A stretch of DNA of 15,610 bases from Minisyncoccota bacterium (lineage in GTDB: Bacteria > Patescibacteriota > Minisyncoccia > Phycocordibacterales > Phycocordibacteraceae). Where the stretch lies: positions 7,946-23,555 of the forward strand of contig JAQUAU010000009.1 of NCBI GenBank assembly GCA_028687085.1. The letters run 5' to 3'. The notes beneath the pieces are model-generated. The model worked only from the letters and a program-made list of their open reading frames with translations. It was not told the origin of the DNA and made no database searches. Of the stretch, positions 1 to 5,762 are shown one piece after another. Each line of letters starts with the position of its first letter. The stretch's first letter is position 1. The position numbers were made by a program, and so were the translations under genes.

Positions 1-114
1 CGGCGTGGACGCGTGATGAGCGCCATAGACAACAGCCGGGATAGAGCCCGCGCGCAGAAGCGCCGGAGCGCCGGCGCCGCTTATATCGCGCTTCTGTACC
101 TCGAGCGAAAGCAT
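1..114 (-). CDS. rplY: Ribosomal protein L25 (bL25/Ctc), 5' part only
   Basis: The 38 codons in the window start at ATG 114-112 and stay open to the left edge, so the C-terminal part is missing. The start MLSLEVQKRD, followed by LLRAGSIPAVVYG, matches the L25 N-terminal beta-barrel domain, which binds 5S rRNA in the large ribosomal subunit. The pattern is an L.AEKRE-like strand, a basic LR..G motif, then the strongly conserved IPAVVYG. A minus-strand TATAGT (129-124) lies 9 nt before the ATG with no convincing Shine-Dalgarno in between, which suggests a very short leader. The gene is downstream of and co-directional with the aldolase, separated by a REP-like palindrome. Identification rests on the N-terminal motifs only but is quite specific. 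Confidence 0.85.
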   Translation of the reverse strand, partial: MLSLEVQKRDISGAGAPALLRAGSIPAVVYGAHHASTP

Positions 115-123
115 GATGGCCGT

Positions 124-129
124 ACTATA
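124..129 (-). promoter_or_regulatory. Possible -10 box for the L25 gene
   Basis: TATAGT on the minus strand is a 5/6 match to the -10 consensus and sits 9 nt before the L25 start codon. No clear -35 box is seen. If used, transcription would start only about 2-3 nt before the ATG. Confidence 0.3.
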
Positions 130-158
130 CCGCACTCCTTCTTCTCCCGCAACGCACC

Positions 159-185
159 CATGTAGGACCTCCGAGGTCCTACATG
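159..185. repeat. REP-like palindrome (GTAG family, divergent copy)
   Basis: This is a perfect 27-bp inverted repeat with 13-bp arms and a single C in the loop, beginning CATGTAGGACCTC. It shares the outer ATGTAGG/CCTACAT frame with the three palindromes at the transposase gene but has a different stem interior. It lies between the aldolase stop (193) and the L25 start (114). There is no T-run after the stem on either strand, so it is a poor match to an intrinsic terminator and better explained as a REP element. Confidence 0.75.
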
Positions 186-192
186 ATTCAGG

Positions 193-1188
193 TTATTCGG
201 CGAGGGCGGCAGAAACGGCGGTGAGGCGCGCGCGAAAGGCGGCGCGGGCGGCAGGTACGTTCTCTTCATTTCCCTTCCAGATCATGAGCGCCTCTTCTTG
301 GAGCGCGCGAGCATACGAGAACGTGAGCGGCCACGGCGCGCCCGCTTCTCGGGCGCGTTTCGTTATGGCAGAGAGATTCGCTGTCGCCTGTTCCGGCGTC
401 TGTCCGCCGGAGAGAAAGGCGATCCCCGCCACCTGCCGCGGCACGCTTGCGAGCAAGGCCGCAACCGTTTCTTCAGCGACCTCTTCAGGCGTATCCCGCT
501 TCCTGCTTTCTCTTCCGGAGAGCGCCATTGAGGTCTTCACGATGATGCTCGCGCGGTCGACCGAATGTTCCTCAAGTACTGAAAAGACTGTCTGCATCGT
601 CTCCTCGATGACCGCGCGGGCGCGGGCGCGACTGTGCTTCCCTTCCATCAGAACTTCAGGCTCGAGGATCGGCACGAGACCAGCCGATTGCACTTCCTTT
701 GCATAACTTGCAAGACGCTTCGCGTTCTCGTGGAGCGCTGAGGGGCTCGGGAGCGTGTCGCCGTCGATGCGGATGACTGCACGCCATTTGGTGAAGATTG
801 CACCCTGCTTCTTGTACTCTGCAAGCCGCTCGGGCAGGTCGAGGAGTCCTTGCGTGATGAGCTCTTCGGGGCTCGCCGAGATGGGTTCGGTGCCAAGATC
901 TACCTTCACACCCGGTGCGATGCCACGCGCGAGGAGCGATTTCGGAAAGAACTTCTTATCATTACCCTTTTCAAGAAGCGTCTCGGAAAAGAGAATAACC
1001 CCCGAGAGGTACTGTTCGATGCCGGGAGTATTCAAAAATAGGTCGCGGAATTGTCGGCGCATCTCGGGACCGGTCGCGATGCCGAAGTCGGCGAGGCGCG
1101 CGACGGCCGAATGCACACTCTCGTCCGCAGCGAGAATGCCTTTCCCTTCTGCAAAAAGCGACCGTGCGACCGCGACAAGATCAGTCAT
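193..1188 (-). CDS. Class I (Schiff-base) fructose-bisphosphate aldolase
   Basis: This 331-aa protein has the usual class I aldolase length. It should cleave fructose-1,6-bisphosphate to dihydroxyacetone phosphate and glyceraldehyde-3-phosphate in the cytoplasm, or run in reverse. Visible family motifs in order are KGILAADES near the N-terminus, FTKWRAV in the middle, LVPILEPEVL..GKH, the strand IIVKTSMALSG carrying the expected Schiff-base lysine, FLSGGQ, and PWPLTFSYARALQ near the end. The start ATG 1188-1186 is chosen because the active-site segment follows at the usual distance and an extended -10 element lies exactly 6 nt upstream. It diverges from the kinase gene at 1255. It feeds the triose-phosphate pool used by the GAPDH/transketolase operon in the same window. 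Nothing looks damaged. Confidence 0.95.
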   Translation of the reverse strand: MTDLVAVARSLFAEGKGILAADESVHSAVARLADFGIATGPEMRRQFRDLFLNTPGIEQYLSGVILFSETLLEKGNDKKFFPKSLLARGIAPGVKVDLGTEPISASPEELITQGLLDLPERLAEYKKQGAIFTKWRAVIRIDGDTLPSPSALHENAKRLASYAKEVQSAGLVPILEPEVLMEGKHSRARARAVIEETMQTVFSVLEEHSVDRASIIVKTSMALSGRESRKRDTPEEVAEETVAALLASVPRQVAGIAFLSGGQTPEQATANLSAITKRAREAGAPWPLTFSYARALQEEALMIWKGNEENVPAARAAFRARLTAVSAALAE

Positions 1189-1194
1189 TCTGGA

Positions 1195-1248
1195 ATTCTA
1201 TCATGCGACTTATAGGTCATATGGGTCATATACGACCTATGTTAGAAT
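1195..1248. promoter_or_regulatory. Divergent leaderless promoter pair with shared inverted repeat
   Basis: Both flanking genes have an extended -10 element of form TGnTAGAAT placed exactly 6 nt before the ATG. For the kinase it is TGTTAGAAT, with the hexamer at 1243-1248. For the aldolase it is TGATAGAAT on the minus strand, with the hexamer at 1200-1195. This spacing puts the predicted transcription start on the A of each ATG, meaning leaderless mRNAs, and neither gene has a Shine-Dalgarno site. Between them, 1212-1240 holds an inverted repeat (ATAGGTC...GACCTAT) and a 9-nt-spaced direct repeat of GGTCATAT at 1215 and 1224. It covers both -35 zones and is a plausible operator. Binding of a regulator is inference. 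Confidence 0.55.
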
Positions 1249-1254
1249 TTCTTT

Positions 1255-2238
1255 ATGGACTTCATTGCTATCGGCGACACGACCGTTGATGAATTTATCA
1301 AACTGAAAGAGGCGCACGTCTCCTGCGACATCAATCACGAGAATTGCACCATCTCCATGACGTGGGGCGACAAAATCCCCTACGACTCCTCCGTCCTCGT
1401 GCCGGCAGTGGGGAACGCGGCGAACGCGGCGGTCGCCGCCGCGAGGCTCGGGCTCGCAAGCGCCTTCGTCTCAAACGTGGGGCACGACACCTTCGGCAGC
1501 GACATTCTCGCGACCTTTGCAAAAGAAGGGGTCGATACGCAGTACATCAAGGTGCACGACCACATCCCGACCAATCATCACTATGTGCTGATGTACGAAA
1601 CCGAACGGACGATTCTTATCCGCCACGAGGAATATCCGTATACCATTCCCGAAGGATTCGTGCCGCCGAAGTGGCTGTATCTCTCGTCAGTCGGAGAACA
1701 ATCCGCAGATTTCCATATCGCACTTGCCGAGTGGCTTATCGCGCACCCGGAGACGAAACTCGCCTTCCAGCCCGGCACATTTCAAATGAAAATCGGAAAG
1801 GAGCGGCTCGCACCGCTGTATGCCGCAACCGAGTTTTTCGCCTGCAACAAAGAAGAGGCTGAACGCATCCTCGAGGCCGGCAAAACCGATATACCAACGC
1901 TTCTGCGCGACATGCACGCGCTCGGGCCTAAGATCGTCCTTATCACCGATGGACCGGACGGCGCGTTCGCCTATGACGGTACCGAGATGCTCAAGGTCCC
2001 GATGTATCCTGACCCTTCGCCGCCGGCGAACCGCACCGGCGCCGGCGATGCGATGACCTCGACGGTGGTCGCCGCGCTCTCGCTCGGCAAATCGCTCCGC
2101 GAAGCGCTTTTGTGGGGACCGGTGAACTCAATGTCAGTCGTGCAGCATGTCGGCGCGCAGAAAGGCCTCTTGACGCGAGAGAAGCTCGAAGAGTATCTCG
2201 CACATGCTCCTGCAGACTACATCGTCACTGCGCTCTGA
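1255..2238 (+). CDS. PfkB/ribokinase-family carbohydrate kinase
   Basis: This 327-aa protein has the fold signatures of the PfkB (ribokinase) family, which transfers the gamma-phosphate of ATP to a sugar or nucleoside hydroxyl. Near residue 53 the substrate-side motif GNAANAAVAAARLG is clear. Near residue 265 the PfkB signature reads NRTGAGDAMTS, giving the anion-hole GAGD with the catalytic Asp, where many relatives have DTxGAGD. The first strand, MDFIAIGDTTVDEFI, is also typical. The substrate cannot be read from sequence: candidates are ribose, fructose-6-phosphate or a nucleoside. In a genome that may lack a classical phosphofructokinase this would matter. It is divergent from the aldolase and ends 23 bp from the convergent small membrane gene. 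Confidence 0.9.
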   Translation: MDFIAIGDTTVDEFIKLKEAHVSCDINHENCTISMTWGDKIPYDSSVLVPAVGNAANAAVAAARLGLASAFVSNVGHDTFGSDILATFAKEGVDTQYIKVHDHIPTNHHYVLMYETERTILIRHEEYPYTIPEGFVPPKWLYLSSVGEQSADFHIALAEWLIAHPETKLAFQPGTFQMKIGKERLAPLYAATEFFACNKEEAERILEAGKTDIPTLLRDMHALGPKIVLITDGPDGAFAYDGTEMLKVPMYPDPSPPANRTGAGDAMTSTVVAALSLGKSLREALLWGPVNSMSVVQHVGAQKGLLTREKLEEYLAHAPADYIVTAL

Positions 2239-2261
2239 TGCGCGAGAAGTGCTGTTCGCAA

Positions 2262-2447
2262 TTATCTCGCGTTATCCGCCCGATTCTGCAGTATCGACTG
2301 CTGAAGTGCGGCATAACTCCCCTCAGTACCCTGCATTGCGGAATTAACGGCATCCGTCGTTCCGATGTGCACGATAATGAGCGACGCTCCCGCGCCGACG
2401 ATAGTGATGAACAATATGCCGAGATACGCGTTTACCCTGTCCTTCAT
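2262..2447 (-). CDS. Small single-pass membrane protein, function unknown
   Basis: This 61-aa protein begins MKDRVNAYLG and contains one hydrophobic helix (about residues 8-28, YLGILFITIVGAGASLIIVH) followed by a polar tail rich in Gln, Ser and Ala. It starts 10 nt after the transketolase C-subunit stop, with GGGAG just before the ATG, so it looks like the last gene of that operon. An N-terminally longer reading frame exists but runs through transketolase coding sequence and is unlikely. I recognise no family, and a role in anchoring or regulation would be a guess. Confidence 0.6.
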   Translation of the reverse strand: MKDRVNAYLGILFITIVGAGASLIIVHIGTTDAVNSAMQGTEGSYAALQQSILQNRADNAR

Positions 2448-2457
2448 ATCTCCCGCA

Positions 2458-3447
2458 TCATACCGCACGTACAAGCGCGCGTGCGACATCCGCAACATGA
2501 ACAGCATCAAGTCCGTAGTGGGCAAGAAGCTCCTCGGGAGAGCCCGACTGGCCGAACTGATCCTGAATGCCGAGCCTCGTAATGGGCACTGGATGCTGTT
2601 CGGAAAGGCATTCGGCAATAGTGCTCCCGAAGCCGCCTGCGGCCTGGTGCTCCTCGAGGGTGATGACGCGGCCCGCACGCTTCGCCGCCTCGACAATCGC
2701 TTCGACATCGAGCGGCTTCACGGTCGGCACATGCAGCACGAGAGCGCCGATACCCTCTTCGGCGAGCGTGCGGGCCGCGACGAGCGCCGTATAACTTACA
2801 GAACCCGTAGAAAAAATCGCGACCTGCGGCTTCTCTGATTCAAAAAGAAGGAGTGCCTTCCCAATCATAAACGGCGTGCGAGAAGTGGTGAAGACGGGTG
2901 TGGCAGAACGGCCGAAGCGCAGGTATACCGGCCCATCCGTCTTGGCCGCCGCCACCGTCGCTTTGTGCGCCTCCACAGCATCGGCGGGTACGATGACCGT
3001 CATTCCCGGGAGCATGCGCATCATGCCGATGTCTTCAAGCATCTGATGCGTCGCACCGTCGGGACCCACCGAAACGCCGGCATGCATGCCGCATATCTTG
3101 ACCGGCATCTGATTTAGCGCGATGGTCGTGCGGATCTGCTCGTAGTTGCGGCCCGGCGAGAACGCCGCATAGCTCGTGATGAACGGTATCTTCCCGGCTC
3201 TCGCCATCCCAGCCGCCACCGTCGCCATGCCCTGTTCGGCGACGCCCATTTCTATAAACCGAGCAGGGAACTCCTTCTGGAACCACTCGGCGCGCGTGCT
3301 CTCAGCGAGATCAGCCGTGAGCACCACGACGCGCGCATCGGCGCGACCTGCCTCCACCGCACCCGTGCCGAAGCCGTCGCGCGTCGGCTTCTCTTCGATG
3401 TCCGGCGAGAATACGTTTTCTGACAAATGTGCATCTCTGTTAAGCAT
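2458..3447 (-). CDS. Transketolase, C-terminal subunit (pyrimidine-binding plus C domain)
   Basis: This 329-aa protein is the second half of a two-subunit transketolase, which moves two-carbon ketol units between sugar phosphates using thiamine diphosphate. The start ATG 3447-3445 overlaps the last codons of the N-subunit frame (ATGCTTAA), so the two are translationally coupled. A conserved RDGFGTGAVE segment is followed by the pyrimidine-domain motif IEMGVAEQGM with the catalytic Glu that activates the cofactor. Next come FITSYAAF, SVGPDGATHQ and PADAVEAHKA, then the C domain with LEEHQAAGGFG. An upstream in-frame ATG at 3558 lies inside the N-subunit gene and adds 37 residues without family similarity, so it is rejected. 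The frame is intact. Confidence 0.93.
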   Translation of the reverse strand: MLNRDAHLSENVFSPDIEEKPTRDGFGTGAVEAGRADARVVVLTADLAESTRAEWFQKEFPARFIEMGVAEQGMATVAAGMARAGKIPFITSYAAFSPGRNYEQIRTTIALNQMPVKICGMHAGVSVGPDGATHQMLEDIGMMRMLPGMTVIVPADAVEAHKATVAAAKTDGPVYLRFGRSATPVFTTSRTPFMIGKALLLFESEKPQVAIFSTGSVSYTALVAARTLAEEGIGALVLHVPTVKPLDVEAIVEAAKRAGRVITLEEHQAAGGFGSTIAECLSEQHPVPITRLGIQDQFGQSGSPEELLAHYGLDAVHVADVARALVRAV

Positions 3448-3643
3448 GATGTATTTGTTCCAAGAACCGCTTACCCTCCGCCTCGGTCGGCGGCTTGCCG
3501 TGCCAGTGATAATCAGACTCGATCTCGGGCACGCCCTTGCCGGGGATCGTATGCGCAATGATGATCGTCGGTTTGCCGAAAACGGTCTTCGCTTCCTCTA
3601 TTGCAGCGATGAACGCGCGAATATCGTTGCCCGCTTTCTCCAT
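3440..3643 (-). CDS. C-terminal piece of transketolase N subunit, after in-frame TAG
   Basis: These 67 codons continue exactly in the frame of the upstream N-subunit piece after a single TAG and one GTA codon. The content (FIAAIEEAK..GKPTIIIAHTIPGKG...WHGKPPTEAE) is the normal end of the TPP-binding domain, including the conserved GKG and HGKPP segments. ATG 3643 lies 3 nt after the TAG, so reinitiation could make this as a separate peptide. Readthrough or a sequence error would give one 288-residue chain. Its stop overlaps the start of the C-subunit gene. Whether the enzyme is functional depends on what happens at the TAG. Confidence 0.75.
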   Translation of the reverse strand: MEKAGNDIRAFIAAIEEAKTVFGKPTIIIAHTIPGKGVPEIESDYHWHGKPPTEAEGKRFLEQIHHA

Positions 3644-3646
3644 TAC

Positions 3647-3649
3647 CTA
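3647..3649 (-). other. In-frame amber codon inside the transketolase N-subunit gene
   Basis: The codons run TTC AAT TGG TAG GTA ATG GAG. The TAG replaces one residue in the family pattern RAF.W-x-V, and the frame on both sides is the same, so this is a point stop and not a frameshift. GAG, AAG or CAG could each become TAG by one substitution. Confidence 0.9.
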
Positions 3650-4306
3650 CCAATTGAAGGCGCGATATTTATCCGCGAGCGGTTCGAGCGGCATCACGTC
3701 TTCAGTGTTCCCGTCTATTTGTATATTGTTGCGATCCATGACTGCCGTGAGGTTTTGCAATTTGTTTTTCCCTGCGAACATCACCGCCTCCCACGTGTTC
3801 CCTTCCTGCTGTTCGCCGTCGCTCATGAGGCAGTACACTCGCCGCCCATGTTTGGACTTCGTAAATCCATCATCAGATGATGGATTTACGAAGTCCCTCA
3901 ATGCAAGAGCCATCCCCGCGGCCTGTGCGAGACCTTCGCCCAAGGGTCCCGAGGTCGTCTCAAGTCCCGGCAGGCGCAGGCGCTCCGGATGTCCCTGGAG
4001 CCGGCTGCCGAACTGCCGCAGCGTGAGGCATTCTTCGACGCCAAAGTAGCCCGCATGCGCCAAGGTCGCGTACAGCACGGGAGCGATATGACCGTTAGAG
4101 AGCACGAGCCGATCACGCTCCTCCCAGTCGGGATGCTTCGCATCGTGATGCAAGATATGAAAATAAAAAGCCGTGAGGATGTCCGCCATGCCCAAGGGGC
4201 CGGCCGTGTGTCCGCTCTCGGCGGCAACGAGCATCCGGATAATCGTCTCGCGGATGGTCATAGCCCGCCTCTCTAGCGTGCGCACTTGTTCGTCAGTGAG
4301 CGGCAT
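3647..4306 (-). CDS. Transketolase, N-terminal subunit (TPP-binding), interrupted by TAG
   Basis: This 219-aa open part, with the 67-codon piece downstream, forms the pyrophosphate-binding subunit of a two-subunit transketolase. Visible motifs are ESGHTAGPLGMADIL near residue 30, RDRLVLSNGHIAPVLYA, TTSGPLGEGLAQAAGMALA, and the TPP/Mg motif SDGEQQEGNTWEA (usually GDG, here SDG), then NNIQIDG and PLADKYRAF. The start at ATG 4306 follows a TATACT exactly 6 nt upstream, and the gene is 25 nt after the RPE stop. A 43-bp palindrome is inserted in frame between GMALALR and KHGRRVYCL, adding about 14 residues that family members lack. The chain stops at TAG after AFNW. Function is plausible but compromised unless the stop is bypassed or the two pieces assemble. 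Confidence 0.88.
   Translation of the reverse strand: MPLTDEQVRTLERRAMTIRETIIRMLVAAESGHTAGPLGMADILTAFYFHILHHDAKHPDWEERDRLVLSNGHIAPVLYATLAHAGYFGVEECLTLRQFGSRLQGHPERLRLPGLETTSGPLGEGLAQAAGMALALRDFVNPSSDDGFTKSKHGRRVYCLMSDGEQQEGNTWEAVMFAGKNKLQNLTAVMDRNNIQIDGNTEDVMPLEPLADKYRAFNW
3854..3896. repeat. 43-bp perfect palindrome inside the transketolase N-subunit gene
   Basis: Two perfect 21-bp arms flank a single A. The left arm begins GGACTTCGTAAATCC and the right arm is its exact reverse complement. In the minus-strand frame it encodes about DFVNPSSDDGFTKS, a segment with no counterpart in the family, placed in a loop just before the strand leading to the TPP motif. It looks like a mobile palindromic element accepted in frame, similar in behaviour to Rickettsia palindromic elements. 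Confidence 0.9.
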
Positions 4307-4312
4307 CACTGT

Positions 4313-4318
4313 AGTATA
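4313..4318 (-). promoter_or_regulatory. Possible leaderless -10 box for the transketolase N subunit
   Basis: TATACT on the minus strand lies 6 nt before ATG 4306, the same spacing as the aldolase and kinase promoters. No Shine-Dalgarno lies between the RPE stop and the ATG. This may be an internal operon promoter. Confidence 0.35.
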
Positions 4319-4331
4319 ACGCACGCCAGCG

Positions 4332-5051
4332 TCACACGCCGAACGGACTGCGGAGCATCTCGAACTTTTTAACTTCGGCCGCAGGATGTTTAGATCGTAC
4401 GATGGCGGAACCGACGACGAGCGTCGAGACGCCGAGCGCAAGCAGCTTTTTTGCATTTTCAAGCGAGACACCACCGTCAACCTGGAGCGGCAGAGCGGGA
4501 TACATCCGGTGGAAGGTCCGTATCCTCTCCAGCACACGCTCATCAAACGGCTGACCCTGCTGACCTATCTTCGCAATGCCCATGAATTGCACATAGTCAA
4601 CGTCGCTAAGACAAGAACCCGCGAGCGCAAAACTGCTTTCAATATTAAGCGCGAGACCGAACGTAACAAGACCGCCAAACTCCCGCCGGGCGCGCTTAAG
4701 GAGATGCGGCATATCGGCAGAACTCTCCGTATGAAAGATGAGTCGCGAGGCGCCAATAGCGAGCCATGCCGAAGCGACCTCGAGTGCGTCGAAGCACATC
4801 AGGTCGATCTCATACGCAATGTGTTCAAGGTTCGGCAGCATCTCCCCCTTCCGCACCATTTCTATTAGCTCCGGGTAGGGCGTGCCCTTCGTAGCTTCAG
4901 CGGAGTAGGGAAAGCTTGCCGGCGCGGCCAGCTTGCCGTCGACAATATCGATCTGCACGCGGCTGATATGCGGGAGCGATGAAAAAAGCGTGAGCTTCTC
5001 CTCGAAGTCTTTCTGCGAAGAAGGGAGCACGGCCGGAACAATGAGGGTCAT
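4332..5051 (-). CDS. Ribulose-phosphate 3-epimerase-like TIM barrel (divergent)
   Basis: This 239-aa protein is slightly longer than typical RPE. The enzyme interconverts ribulose-5-phosphate and xylulose-5-phosphate. Motifs in family order are VPAVLP (usually APSILS), VQIDIVDGKLA (usually HvDvMDGxFV), EIDLMC (usually DvHLMv), a glycine-rich QQGQPFDERVLERI segment (usually GFGGQ.F), LQVDGGVSLEN with the catalytic Asp, and VVGSAI for phosphate binding. Two expected metal-binding histidines are replaced: Gln in VQID and Asp in EIDLM. The metal site is therefore altered and the activity is less certain. A 29-bp repeat inside the gene encodes part of PYSAEATKGTP. It sits between rpiB and transketolase in the operon, which supports a pentose-phosphate role. 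Confidence 0.8.
   Translation of the reverse strand: MTLIVPAVLPSSQKDFEEKLTLFSSLPHISRVQIDIVDGKLAAPASFPYSAEATKGTPYPELIEMVRKGEMLPNLEHIAYEIDLMCFDALEVASAWLAIGASRLIFHTESSADMPHLLKRARREFGGLVTFGLALNIESSFALAGSCLSDVDYVQFMGIAKIGQQGQPFDERVLERIRTFHRMYPALPLQVDGGVSLENAKKLLALGVSTLVVGSAIVRSKHPAAEVKKFEMLRSPFGV
4882..4910. repeat. In-frame REP-like repeat in RPE (copy 1)
   Basis: The 29-bp segment around CTTCGTAGCTTCAGCGGAG matches 5472-5500 in rpiB at 23 of 29 positions, although the two genes are unrelated. It encodes YSAEATKG in a loop that lacks a counterpart in typical RPE. It is partly self-complementary (CCCTTC...GTAGGG). Confidence 0.6.
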
Positions 5052-5167
5052 ACAATTTTCAATTTACAAGTACCAATTTTCATTGAATTTTCAATGTCTT
5101 AATTTTCAAATATTTGAAATTGATAATTGTTTGATAATTGCAAAATTGATAATTGAAAATTATGTAC
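5052..5167. repeat. AT-rich intergenic tract with short repeats
   Basis: Between the rpiB stop and the RPE start lie 116 bp of very AT-rich sequence in an otherwise GC-rich window. It is made of reiterated, partly inverted words such as AATTTTCAATT, ATTTTCATTGAATTTTCAAT and TTGATAATTG. No ORF, tRNA or clear terminator is seen. It could fold into alternative weak hairpins or contain a promoter for RPE, but no strong -35/-10 pair stands out. Confidence 0.5.
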
Positions 5168-5680
5168 TTAGAACTTTGCTAGGCGGCGACTGTGGCGCGG
5201 CGAGTCTGAAAAGGGAGTTTCGAGAAAGAGGTGCACCGCCTCCTCGGCCTCCTCTCCGCTCACGAAGCGCGCGCCGATCGAGAGCACGTTTGCGTCGTTG
5301 TGACGGCGGGCGAGCCGCACGAGGTCATAGCCGTCTTCAGAGTGACCGCCTTCGATGTCGAGTGCCGCGGTCACACGAGCGAGCCCATAGAAGACTGCGG
5401 CGCGCACGCCGCTCACACGGTTCGCGCACATCGCCTCGCCCTGCCCGCTCCCGCCGATGATGATGCCACGCGTGTCCTGCGTAGCCTTGGCGGAGTGGGG
5501 CGCGCCGAGCTCGTCTGCGACGCGGCGCGCGAGTGGCGTTACAAAGTCCGGATAATCGTCCTCGGGATCGCTCGCATGCGCACCCATATCCTCTACCTCA
5601 TGCCCGAGCGTCGTGAGATGCTCGACGAGCGCCTGTTTGAGCGCGTATCCGGCGTGGTCTCCAGCAATGAAAACCTTCAT
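5168..5680 (-). CDS. rpiB: Ribose-5-phosphate isomerase B
   Basis: This 170-aa protein belongs to the RpiB/LacAB family, which interconverts ribose-5-phosphate and ribulose-5-phosphate. It opens with MKVFIAGDHAGYALK (the GDHAG substrate loop). The phosphate-binding loop reads GIIIGGSGQGEAMCANRVSG, where the family usually has CGTG: the catalytic-base Cys position is Gly, though another Cys lies in MCANRV. RHNDANVLSIGARF supplies the conserved HND.NVL motif. About 10 residues (PHSAKATQDT) just before the phosphate loop come from a repeat shared with the RPE gene. The start codon lies inside a 10-bp-stem hairpin, and TATACT is 7 nt upstream. The gene is second in the GAPDH operon. Confidence 0.9.
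   Translation of the reverse strand: MKVFIAGDHAGYALKQALVEHLTTLGHEVEDMGAHASDPEDDYPDFVTPLARRVADELGAPHSAKATQDTRGIIIGGSGQGEAMCANRVSGVRAAVFYGLARVTAALDIEGGHSEDGYDLVRLARRHNDANVLSIGARFVSGEEAEEAVHLFLETPFSDSPRHSRRLAKF
5472..5500. repeat. In-frame REP-like repeat in rpiB (copy 2)
   Basis: It aligns with 4882-4910 in the RPE gene at 23 of 29 positions, sharing GCGGAGT and CGTAGC. It encodes about HSAKATQD, an insertion just before the phosphate-binding loop. Both copies are on the same strand and read in the same frame. Confidence 0.55.
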
Positions 5681-5686
5681 TGCTGG
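5661..5686 (-). promoter_or_regulatory. Hairpin enclosing the rpiB start codon
   Basis: CCAGCAATGA and TCATTGCTGG are perfect 10-bp complementary arms around a 6-nt loop. The ATG (5680-5678) lies within the 5' arm, and the 3' arm is codons 4-7. In a transcript coming from GAPDH this stem would hide the start codon. A transcript from the TATACT at 5693-5688 would begin inside the 5' arm and lose the stem. Confidence 0.5.
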
Positions 5687-5762
5687 AAGTATAGAGTATA
5701 AAGTATGAAGTATAAAGGGCTCCCTATATACTTACTACCCCATACCATATACCGCTCGTCCG
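5681..5762 (-). promoter_or_regulatory. GAPDH-rpiB spacer with iterated TATACT words
   Basis: This 82-bp spacer contains repeated 7-9-nt words of the type TATACTC/TATACTT on the minus strand, several of them -10-like. The last one (5693-5688) is 7 nt from the rpiB ATG. A similar tract, sharing TATACTTCATACT, lies at 7571-7598 downstream of the transposase. Promoter use is inference. Confidence 0.4.

Noticed and set aside
81..269. 62-codon minus-strand frame across the L25-aldolase spacer
   Set aside because: It overlaps the L25 start in another frame and the aldolase end, and is Pro/Arg-rich without family motifs.
113..1306. Plus-strand open frames opposite the aldolase
   Set aside because: They show no family motifs, and the minus strand encodes an unmistakable class I aldolase.
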